Below are positions 27,175 through 34,899 of a DNA stretch of 64,000 bases, piece after piece; the stretch's first letter is position 1, and each line of letters opens with the position of its first letter. Below the pieces are notes generated by a model. It was not told the DNA's origin. It was given only the letters and a program-made list of their open reading frames with translations, and searched no databases. Origin of the DNA: Lachnospiraceae bacterium (GTDB lineage: Bacteria > Bacillota > Clostridia > Lachnospirales > Lachnospiraceae); NCBI GenBank assembly GCA_910574185.1, contig CAJSZQ010000012.1, forward strand, positions 49,385 through 113,384. The letters run 5' to 3'. The position numbers were made by a program, and so were the translations under genes.

Positions 27175-28311
27175 TTATGTGGGAAGGGACACACAGAAAG
27201 TTGTAAACTCCCTCTGGCTTACCGCTGAAATCTTTCCTCCATGCAGGGTAACAATCTCCTTTGCAATGGCAAGCCCAAGCCCCGCGCCGCCGGTATTCGT
27301 ACCGCGGGATTCGTCCAGACGGTAAAATTTCTCGAAAATGCTGTTTAACTTCTTTGCCGGGATTGTCTTTCCCTTATTCCGGAAATAGATGTGAATCTCC
27401 CGCGTAGTATTTTCCGTCCAGATTTCTATAACCGAATCCGGATAACTGTAGGCTATCGCATTCTTTAAAATATTATTAAATACCCTTGCAAGCTTAATGG
27501 AATCGCCAAAAACGACGATATCCTCGTCCACCTTCAGTTCAGCCGTATTTCCATGTGCCTTCAGAAGCGGATAAAATTCATCCGTCATCTGTACCAGCAT
27601 ATAATATAAGTCAATGGTTTCCTCCTCCAGTTCCATTTGCTGCAGATTATATCTGGTAATTTCAAAAAATTCATTGATTAGCTTCTCCAAACGGGATGCC
27701 TTATCCAATGCAATACTGGTATATTTCTCCTTCTGTTTCTTTGGCATATCCGACGCCTCGTCTAACAGACTCAGATACCCGATTACCGACGTTAAAGGCG
27801 TCTTCAAATCGTGAGCTAAATACGCAATCAAATCATTCTTTCTCGTGGCTTCCTCCTTCAAAATCTGCTCGTGCCGCTGCATAGCCGCTTTAATCTCCGT
27901 TATCTGGGCGGCGGCTTCTGCGTACTCCTGCGGAAATATCTTAGAGGCTTCCACATCCCCGTTCATATACTCCCGAAACATCCGACATGTTTCTTTAATT
28001 GTCTGCTTCTCCTTCATCTTCCCATAAAACAGCGCGACAGATGCTGTGATTGCAGAACAGATAATTGCTATTGCAAGTATGAACTGCAAAATCAGCCTCT
28101 TAATACCGAGCCAGTCCAAATTTGTCACGACCGTCTTGTAATCAGAACCTGGAAGATACTCGTCATAAGTGACCGTATAATTCCGCATGAACCAATCCAC
28201 AAATACTCCATTTCCCAATGTGTCAACCAGATAGAATACTCCCAGACTTAACAAAACGCTTCCCAGAATAGCTATTAAAATAACCCGATACTCTGACCTT
28301 TCAACTTTCAA
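27175..28311 (-). CDS. Sensor histidine kinase, VanS-like
   Basis: About 378 residues. Two membrane segments (ILIAILGSVLLSLGVFYLV and LILQFILAIAIICSAITASV) flank a ~50-residue outer loop. Then come the H-box with phosphorylated histidine (AHDLKTPLTSVIGYLS), the N-box (NNILKNAIAYS), and the ATP-lid FYRLDESRGTNTGGAGLGLA. It overlaps the response regulator gene; the TTG at 28311 is preceded by a G-rich ribosome site, and an in-frame start upstream is also possible. No vanHAX genes are present, so this is a cell-wall sensing pair rather than a resistance operon. Confidence 0.88.
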   Translation of the reverse strand: MKVERSEYRVILIAILGSVLLSLGVFYLVDTLGNGVFVDWFMRNYTVTYDEYLPGSDYKTVVTNLDWLGIKRLILQFILAIAIICSAITASVALFYGKMKEKQTIKETCRMFREYMNGDVEASKIFPQEYAEAAAQITEIKAAMQRHEQILKEEATRKNDLIAYLAHDLKTPLTSVIGYLSLLDEASDMPKKQKEKYTSIALDKASRLEKLINEFFEITRYNLQQMELEEETIDLYYMLVQMTDEFYPLLKAHGNTAELKVDEDIVVFGDSIKLARVFNNILKNAIAYSYPDSVIEIWTENTTREIHIYFRNKGKTIPAKKLNSIFEKFYRLDESRGTNTGGAGLGLAIAKEIVTLHGGKISAVSQREFTTFCVSLPT

Positions 28312-28996
28312 TTTTATATCCGCACCCCCAGACAGTCTTGATATACTTTGGGTCCTCAAAAGAATCCCCCATCTTTTCCCGCAGATGACGGATATGCACC
28401 GTAATGGTATTGTTGCTTTTACTGTAATATTCGTCTCTCCAGATTTGATGGAACAGCTCTTCCGCGCTCACTACATTGCCCTTCTCCCGGCACAAAATAT
28501 GAAGGATGGAAAATTCCGTAGGAGTCAGGGATAAAGGCTTCTCATTCAGCATACACTCATGGGTCCGTATGTTCAACACCAGACCGGAATGGACAATAAT
28601 ATCCTCCTCCGGTTCCGCCCCCGTATTATACCGCTTATATCTCCGAAGCTGCGCCTTCACCCTGGCCACCAATTCCAAAGGCAGAAACGGCTTGGTAATA
28701 TAGTCGTCTGCTCCAAGCGTGAGGCCTGTAATCTTATCAACCTCCTCTCCCTTTGCCGTCAGCATAATGACCGGATAACAGTACTGCTCCCTTATTTTCC
28801 TGCATATCTGAAATCCGCTTGTTCCTGGAAGCATAACGTCCAGAATCGCCAAATCCAGCGTTTCCTCCTGGATACACCGAAGGGCATCCTCCGCCGTATA
28901 ATATTTAAATACCGTAAAATTCTCATTTTCTAAATAAAGCGTGACTAAATCTGCAATCTCCCGCTCATCGTCTACAATCAATATCTTGTCAGCCAT
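28301..28996 (-). CDS. OmpR-family response regulator, VanR-like
   Basis: 231 residues: receiver domain with phosphoacceptor Asp in LAILDVMLPG (~residue 53) and Lys in ITKPFLPLELVARV; C-terminal winged helix (LTPTEFSILHILCREKGNVVSAEELFHQIW). The four bases at its end overlap the kinase gene. Divergent from rpsU across ~400 bases. Confidence 0.93.
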   Translation of the reverse strand: MADKILIVDDEREIADLVTLYLENENFTVFKYYTAEDALRCIQEETLDLAILDVMLPGTSGFQICRKIREQYCYPVIMLTAKGEEVDKITGLTLGADDYITKPFLPLELVARVKAQLRRYKRYNTGAEPEEDIIVHSGLVLNIRTHECMLNEKPLSLTPTEFSILHILCREKGNVVSAEELFHQIWRDEYYSKSNNTITVHIRHLREKMGDSFEDPKYIKTVWGCGYKIES

Positions 28997-29125
28997 AGAA
29001 CATCTTCCTCCTTCTTACGCCTTTATTTTACCAAATAATTCATAAAGAGTAATAGGACTTTTATAAGAATTTGTTAACATTTTCTTAATGCACTCTGGAT
29101 ATGCAGCCTTTATCCCTCACAAATA

Positions 29126-29153
29126 TAACAGTTCAGACAATCGCTCTGTTATA
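29126..29153. other. Inverted repeat in the vanR-rpsU intergenic region
   Basis: TATAACAG / CTGTTATA stem with a 12-base loop in a ~400-base gene-free stretch (28997-29402). No protein-coding frame was found in that stretch apart from the rpsU leader. Its role is unclear. Confidence 0.4.
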
Positions 29154-29295
29154 TGCAAAATCCCTTTAAAATTGTTTCGCGATGGGACTCTTGCACTCCT
29201 GAATTATGTGCTCACGTTCAGCGCAGCATGCGCGCAGACCTACCGCAACTGATACTCACAAATAACGATGTTTTGTAGAAAAATACAGAAATATA

Positions 29296-29323
29296 TTGAC
29301 GCAAACGAAATATGTGTTATAAT
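29296..29323 (+). promoter_or_regulatory. Sigma-A type promoter of rpsU
   Basis: -35 TTGACG (29296-29301) and a perfect -10 TATAAT (29318-29323), 16 bases apart, 80 bases ahead of the rpsU start codon. Confidence 0.75.
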
Positions 29324-29402
29324 TCTAGGTAGTGCAAAAAATATACCCGAACAGTCATATGATGCACAATATAGGGCTGGAGGGGAGGTTAGGTGTGAGA
29401 CT

Positions 29403-29579
29403 ATGTCAAATGTAATCGTTAAAGAAAACGAGACGTTAGATAGTGCTTTACGCAGATTCAAAAGAAGCTGCGCAAAGGCTGGAATCCAGCAGGAGATTCG
29501 TAAAAGAGAGCATTATGAAAAGCCAAGCGTAAGACGTAAAAAGAAATCTGAAGCAGCTAGAAAACGTAAGTATAATTAA
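29403..29579 (+). CDS. rpsU: 30S ribosomal protein S21
   Basis: 58 residues, the usual length, starting [20 protein letters not shown] and ending in the lysine/arginine-rich tail. An upstream in-frame ATG at 29268 precedes the promoter, so it cannot be the start. Ribosome site AGGTG lies about seven bases ahead. Confidence 0.95.
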   Translation: MSNVIVKENETLDSALRRFKRSCAKAGIQQEIRKREHYEKPSVRRKKKSEAARKRKYN

Positions 29580-29650
29580 TTTGTGCAATTAAGGATGGAG
29601 TGTCGAGAGATGCTCCATTTTCTGCTTTATAATATTTAGGAGATTTTGTG

Positions 29651-30184
29651 ATGGAAAAAATAGCTACAGAAAATTTAGCTTTACACGACCAGTTTGAATT
29701 TCGGGATATCCTACCAGACGAAGCCCAGCAAGCTGCCAAAATCGAGCGCATATGCTTCCCTCCCAATGAAGCATGTTCCAGAGAGATGATGCTAAAACGT
29801 ATTGCAAAAGCCCCAGATTTGTTTTTGGTTGCAGCTCACAGGCAGACCGGAAAGTTAGCTGGATTTCTAAACGGTCTTTCTACCGATGAGCGTACATTTC
29901 GGGATGAATTTTTTACCGACGCAGACCTTCACAACCCGGCGGGCCAAACAGTCATGCTGCTGGGCCTGGATGTGCTTCCCGAATACCGCGGACAGGGACT
30001 GGCCAGAGAGCTTATGAATATATACCTTCTCAAACAACGCAGGCGAAATAAACGTCTGATTCTTCTCACCTGTTTAGAATCTAAAGTTGAGATGTACCAG
30101 AAAATGGGTTTCCAGGATAAAGGCATCGCCAATTCCTCCTGGGGCGGAGAACAATGGCATGAAATGAGTCATGTAATCTCATGA
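29651..30184 (+). CDS. GNAT-family N-acetyltransferase
   Basis: 177 residues with the acetyl-CoA binding motif near the middle (GLDVLPEYRGQGLARELMN, the Q/RxxGxG/A loop). The N-terminal part EFRDILPDEAQQAAKIERICFPP fits the fold. Substrate unknown. ATG chosen over the GTG three bases before, with AGGAG nine bases upstream. It follows rpsU in the same direction but with a ~70-base gap. Confidence 0.88.
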   Translation: MEKIATENLALHDQFEFRDILPDEAQQAAKIERICFPPNEACSREMMLKRIAKAPDLFLVAAHRQTGKLAGFLNGLSTDERTFRDEFFTDADLHNPAGQTVMLLGLDVLPEYRGQGLARELMNIYLLKQRRRNKRLILLTCLESKVEMYQKMGFQDKGIANSSWGGEQWHEMSHVIS

Positions 30185-30221
30185 CACTTACCTGACAGAT
30201 TTCTCTTTCTTATCATCAGAA

Positions 30222-30284
30222 AAAACAGGCAGGACATATATTATTGTTCATTGAATGAACAGTAATACGGCGCCTGTCTGTTTT
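30222..30284. terminator. Long bidirectional terminator hairpin
   Basis: Outer stem AAACAGGCAGG / CCTGTCTGTTT with one mismatch, and an inner near-perfect stem TATTATTGTTCATT / GAATGAACAGTAATA. Followed by TTTTAT on the plus strand; placed between convergent GNAT and chemoreceptor genes. Confidence 0.8.
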
Positions 30285-30356
30285 ATAAATAACTCTTTCA
30301 GACTTTAAATATATATTTCCTCAATTTCCCGGATAAAACAATTATCTATATCTGTT

Positions 30357-31298
30357 TTATTTTGATGTGTAATCCTTAATAATAGGCGGAATCTGAGACA
30401 TCATATTGTCAATGTCTTCAAACATTGTACTCTTTGTCGTTCCAAGCTTTCCGGCCCGACTAATATGCTTTACAACCTCCTGATACCGGTTCCGGAGCTG
30501 TCCAAAGAAGCCGCACAATATCTGAAGGGCTGTGCTCGACTCGCCGATTACTCTGGAAATCTCTGTATGAACAGTGGTAGCGCCTTCTGCCGACTGGGTA
30601 ATTTCATCAAACATATCATACGTCTCATTTACTTTTTCAAGACTTTTTCCTAATGCCTGCTGGGAAGAAGCAATACTGCTGCTTAGCTGTTCGGTTCCCT
30701 GCTCTACGTCATGGATGCCAGTATCCACTTCTCCTGTCAGATTCTTGATTTCATCCGCAAGCTTCTTAACTTCAACCGCCACTACCGCAAAGCCTTTTCC
30801 CTGTTCTCCGGCCCTTGCCGCTTCGATAGATGCGTTCAGCGAAAGAATATTCGTCTGCTCCGCAATCGTTATAATCTTATTGGTACAAGTCTTAATCTTT
30901 TCAACAGCCTGCTGCAAATTTTCAAATGTATGTTCCATCTCACTGAAATAAGCCTCTACCTGCATAGAGCTGTTTTTCAGTTCTTCCACCCCGCTCTGGG
31001 CCCTGGCAACCGACTGGTCTATCGTTTCCTTAACAGCAATAAATTCACCGGACACCTGCTCAATACTGGAAAAATTCTGGTCAAATTCCTGCAATTTTCC
31101 CTGAAACTCCTCAGCTTCCCTTAATATATTTCCAAAAGAGCTTCCGATATTATCCAATTCCTGCAGGGATTCCACTTCCTTCTTCACAAGGTCTGTATGA
31201 TAATCCTTCAAACTGCCCATAACATGCAGTACCGGATACAGACCGTCTTCACTTTCAGGCGCTTTTCTTACATCCTGCTTATTTTTGTTCCAAAACAT
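30357..31298 (-). CDS. Soluble methyl-accepting chemotaxis protein
   Basis: 313 residues, almost wholly a signalling coiled coil with the MCP hairpin tip ([20 protein letters not shown]) and flanking alpha-helical methylation regions. There is no membrane segment and no sensory domain, so it must receive its signal from a partner. The immediately upstream FIST-domain gene is the obvious candidate (14 bases away). Start at ATG following AAAGGGGG. Confidence 0.9.
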   Translation of the reverse strand: MFWNKNKQDVRKAPESEDGLYPVLHVMGSLKDYHTDLVKKEVESLQELDNIGSSFGNILREAEEFQGKLQEFDQNFSSIEQVSGEFIAVKETIDQSVARAQSGVEELKNSSMQVEAYFSEMEHTFENLQQAVEKIKTCTNKIITIAEQTNILSLNASIEAARAGEQGKGFAVVAVEVKKLADEIKNLTGEVDTGIHDVEQGTEQLSSSIASSQQALGKSLEKVNETYDMFDEITQSAEGATTVHTEISRVIGESSTALQILCGFFGQLRNRYQEVVKHISRAGKLGTTKSTMFEDIDNMMSQIPPIIKDYTSK

Positions 31299-31311
31299 TT
31301 TGAATCCCCCT

Positions 31312-32367
31312 TTACTCAAATACCACGCAGGTCATAGACTGATTAACAAACCGGTTGTTGTAATGCTCGCCATACCCTACCAAACCTGCATGCGACCCAA
31401 GCAGACTCATATCGCTTAAATATTCCTGCATATACTGATTCTGCGTAAACAGCAGATACCGGAACAGACAATTTACTGAAAATACTGCGGAAATTCTAGG
31501 GAAATCCTGCTGTATCCTGCGGATGGTGTTTCTCACTGTTTCCTTATAATCTCCCAGCTCTAACAGTACCAGAACATCCGAATCATTTACCTGCCTGAAA
31601 CAAGTCAGAGCATTACCCTGCACCTCTTTGATTGACACAATACACACATCGTCTCCATTTAGCTTCCCAAATGGATTCTTAAACGTCTGTGTCGTGATAT
31701 CCTGTTCCGTCACATGAAGAATATCCTGATAAACCTGCTTCGCCGGCTGACCGTTTAAAGCGCCCATTACATAATTAGCCTTATCTGTCTGAGACGCGAT
31801 AAAACGGTGATTTTCAAGCTGCTGATATATATTCTCCTTATAAGCCTTTACTCTGCCATTTAGATTCTTTATCAGCGCGTAGGCAACTGCGTCCTCATAA
31901 ACCCTGCCATTTGCAGATATCCTGCCCCCATCGCCGGTTCCTCCTACCAGGGAAATATTTCTGTGCTTTAAAACAGAATGAATCGTGGTAAGTACGCAGG
32001 CGTCGTTGCCCGCACACAAATCAATACATATGGTATTCTCCTGAGAACCGTTTACGTGCTTTACGTCCTTTTCCAGACGCTCTATGTACTTCACTGGCAT
32101 AACCGAGACTTGTTCCAATACATTGGCCGCGGCGCTGACTCCGTCGTAATAAGCGATAACTCCTACGCCCTTTTCAACCACTCTGGTATCATAACTCATA
32201 CCGATGCACCCGATACTGGGTACTCCCGGATACAGTTTTTCCAGCTCGCTTACATGTGTTTCAAACTGGTCCCCGTTTGAAAACAGCATAATTAACTGAG
32301 GCTTTCCCAGGCCCCGGACCGCTTCTTTTAAATCCCCTTGCTGGCTCATTCCAAAAAACTGCTTCAT
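31312..32367 (-). CDS. FIST-domain sensory protein
   Basis: 351 residues with FIST N and FIST C regions: [42 protein letters not shown] and the late segment [44 protein letters not shown] domains bind small ligands such as amino acids and feed kinases or chemoreceptors. It is in one operon with a sensorless chemoreceptor. Start at the ATG after AGAGGAAAG; an earlier start would overlap the FtsA-like stop. Confidence 0.85.
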   Translation of the reverse strand: MKQFFGMSQQGDLKEAVRGLGKPQLIMLFSNGDQFETHVSELEKLYPGVPSIGCIGMSYDTRVVEKGVGVIAYYDGVSAAANVLEQVSVMPVKYIERLEKDVKHVNGSQENTICIDLCAGNDACVLTTIHSVLKHRNISLVGGTGDGGRISANGRVYEDAVAYALIKNLNGRVKAYKENIYQQLENHRFIASQTDKANYVMGALNGQPAKQVYQDILHVTEQDITTQTFKNPFGKLNGDDVCIVSIKEVQGNALTCFRQVNDSDVLVLLELGDYKETVRNTIRRIQQDFPRISAVFSVNCLFRYLLFTQNQYMQEYLSDMSLLGSHAGLVGYGEHYNNRFVNQSMTCVVFE

Positions 32368-32384
32368 TCGCACTTTCCTCTCTT

Positions 32385-34868
32385 TCACTGCTCTCTTTCT
32401 TCCTGTATGCAGATATTATCTCCTGCTTTCAGCTCCTGCTGAAACATTCCAATCTCTCCATTTACCGTCAGTTCAATTCTTCCCTTCGGATTCTTTAAAT
32501 CAATCCCAGAATACTGTATCATATCCATCAAATAATAGGGAACATTGCCCTCCTTTGGCGGAAGACGAAGTGGAGCGCCGTTTAAGTGAAACAGGATTCC
32601 GCCGGCAGGTACTATCGGCGCCGCTTCCGGCAAGCCGTGACCGTCTGCATTTGACAAATTACTGGGTTTCTTAAGCGCAGGCTCCTGCGTGACCTCCGAC
32701 GCCAGATTGTGCTCTTCTTCAAAGGCTGATACAGCGCCTTTTTCTACCTCCAGTCCGGAAGCTGCTGCCTTACCAGCTACTGATCTGGAAACTGACGTCG
32801 CATTCGTTTCCGGTTCTGATACCGATGACGCGTTCTCTTTCCGTTCTAAAGCAGACGCCGACGATGCGTTCACTTCTGGTTCCGGTTCAAATCCTAATGG
32901 CGCATTTTCTTTCCGTTCTGGCTCAGGCTGTGCATTCGCTTCTAATTCTGGTTCAGACGCTAACGGCGCATTCGCTTTCCGTTCTGGTTCAGGCGGCTCA
33001 TTCGCTTCTAACTCTGGTTCAAACGCTAATGATACGCTCTCTTTCGGCTCGGAATCAGGCTCAAATGTCGGTTCCTCTTCTATCTCCGGACCGGATACAG
33101 ACTCTGCATCTTCTTTTTCTCCAAAGTCCAGTTCTTCCTGTCTCCAGTTCATCGTATCCGGCGCTTGTTCTGTACGATAAATTTCTGACTTTTCTTTTCT
33201 CGCTGCATTCTCTTCTTTTTCTTCTTCTGGCTTCGCGGCCTGTTCCGTCTTCTTAAGCTGTTCCTTAGACGGCTTCATTACAATCTTATCGCCGCCCTTT
33301 AACAGCGTTTCCAGCGAACAACGCTCTCCATTCAGCGTAATATCCTCGCATTCAACCGCTCCCTCAATGTCTCCTAAAAAAGCTCTCGCAGAAATACCAT
33401 GCACAGCCGGGGTAAAATCGATACTATCTCCCGCATTGATGATTTGCGAGAGTTTTCCCTCCTTCTGATTGACAAACAACGTGGCTGGCTGTGCCGGAAC
33501 TCCGTAAAATACCTTCCGTTTTCCATTCAGCGTTATCACCAAATCCCGGCCGGAACGTCCCAGCATATCCTGAAAGCTATATCCGTTCATCATAAGAAGG
33601 TTTAATACCGTAAAACTGCCGCTGCGGAATAATTTCACCGACTTCCCGTTCAGAGTCACCCGAAAACTGTCGTTAATCATGTTAAGCCCAGAGGAAACCA
33701 CAATCCCAAGAGGCGTCGCATACTCCGGATTGTTCAAATCATATTCATCTGAATAAGCGCTTGCCCGAAAATTATTTCCGGCAATCGCTACGCGCTTTTC
33801 ATCCATCTGGAGAGCCTCTGTCAGCCCTTCTTTCAGTCCTGCCAGTTTACTGCCTCCTCCTGCAAGAAACAGCGCGGAAGGCGCGCCTCCATTTACCTCA
33901 AGAACTTTCTCTGCAATCTCCCTGCACAGTAATTCAGAAGCGCCTTGAATATGTTTTAATATATCTTCCTTTGATACCTGATGCTCCAATCCAAGTATAT
34001 CTATATATTCAATCTTATTCTTAGTCTCAAGCTCTGCTTTCATCTGTTCCGCGGTTCCGAAATCTACCAGATATTCTTTCATAATCATCTCGGTAACCTC
34101 GTCTCCCGCTACCGTCGCCATCGTGTATCCGGTTACGCTTCCTCCCGTACACGCTGCGATATCAGAAGTTCCCGCGCCAATATCCACCATAACCAAATTC
34201 AACAGCCGTAAGCTCTCTGGAATTGCCGCGTTAATCGCGGCAATCGGCTCCAGCGTAATACTTGCAATTTCCAGTCCTACCTTGCGCATAGTGGTATAAA
34301 GGCTCTCAATAACCTCGCTGGGGAGAAATGTAGCAATCAGATCTGCCTTAATCTTTTTACCCCGGTGGTCCTTCAGACTGGACATCAGATATTGATCCAG
34401 ATAATACTGACACACCGTATACCCCACCAAATAGAAGTTGCGTGAATCGTCCTCGGCTTCGTTTTCCTCATCAAAAGCTTTCTCTGCTTTACTGATTGCA
34501 CCGGCCTCCAGCCGGCTGATTGTCTCATCGTCAATCACCTGCCGGCCAGGCAGCTCCATCTCAAAATCTGCCCTCTTGGTTCTAAGAGCTCGGCCGGCCG
34601 CCGCCACACATACTTGACTTAATTTAACCTTCAGCCTGCTTTCCAGCCGCCTTTTTACACGCTTCGCAAGCATGGCTACCTTATCAATATTCTCAATCTG
34701 ACCGTCAATCATCGCCCGTTCTGTATGGTCTTCTCTTTCAATGGCTAAAATCCTTACCTTATCCTCTTCTACGCATCCCACCATTCCAATGATGCTTCGC
34801 GTTCCAATATCCAGGGCAAATATCATGTCCTCCGGCTGAGCCTGCTTTTTTACTTGTCCTTTCGCCAT
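32385..34868 (-). CDS. FtsA-like cell-division/actin-fold protein with repeat-rich C-terminus
   Basis: 827 residues. The N-terminal ~410 residues are an FtsA/PilM-type actin-like ATPase (FALDIGTRSIIGMVGCVEE, the phosphate loop DIGAGTSDIA, and ALFLAGGGSKLAGL). Two beta-rich segments (~420-545) follow, repeating the theme LNGKSVKLFRSGS / LNGKRKVFYG / LNGERCSLETLL. A low-complexity acidic region (~545-735) contains degenerate repeats of the EPELEAN / EPERKEN type. A final domain (~745-827) repeats the LNGAPLRLPP..VNGEIGMFQQ theme. Longer than canonical FtsA (~420); Clostridia carry such paralogs. Role in division or secretion is not evident. Confidence 0.82.
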   Translation of the reverse strand: MAKGQVKKQAQPEDMIFALDIGTRSIIGMVGCVEEDKVRILAIEREDHTERAMIDGQIENIDKVAMLAKRVKRRLESRLKVKLSQVCVAAAGRALRTKRADFEMELPGRQVIDDETISRLEAGAISKAEKAFDEENEAEDDSRNFYLVGYTVCQYYLDQYLMSSLKDHRGKKIKADLIATFLPSEVIESLYTTMRKVGLEIASITLEPIAAINAAIPESLRLLNLVMVDIGAGTSDIAACTGGSVTGYTMATVAGDEVTEMIMKEYLVDFGTAEQMKAELETKNKIEYIDILGLEHQVSKEDILKHIQGASELLCREIAEKVLEVNGGAPSALFLAGGGSKLAGLKEGLTEALQMDEKRVAIAGNNFRASAYSDEYDLNNPEYATPLGIVVSSGLNMINDSFRVTLNGKSVKLFRSGSFTVLNLLMMNGYSFQDMLGRSGRDLVITLNGKRKVFYGVPAQPATLFVNQKEGKLSQIINAGDSIDFTPAVHGISARAFLGDIEGAVECEDITLNGERCSLETLLKGGDKIVMKPSKEQLKKTEQAAKPEEEKEENAARKEKSEIYRTEQAPDTMNWRQEELDFGEKEDAESVSGPEIEEEPTFEPDSEPKESVSLAFEPELEANEPPEPERKANAPLASEPELEANAQPEPERKENAPLGFEPEPEVNASSASALERKENASSVSEPETNATSVSRSVAGKAAASGLEVEKGAVSAFEEEHNLASEVTQEPALKKPSNLSNADGHGLPEAAPIVPAGGILFHLNGAPLRLPPKEGNVPYYLMDMIQYSGIDLKNPKGRIELTVNGEIGMFQQELKAGDNICIQEEREQ

Positions 34869-34899
34869 AGGCTACCTCCTGTGCAACATAACAATACCT

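Noticed and set aside
27175..28996. Vancomycin resistance operon
   Set aside because: Only VanR/VanS-like regulators and an ordinary PBP5-type carboxypeptidase; vanH, vanA/B and vanX are absent.
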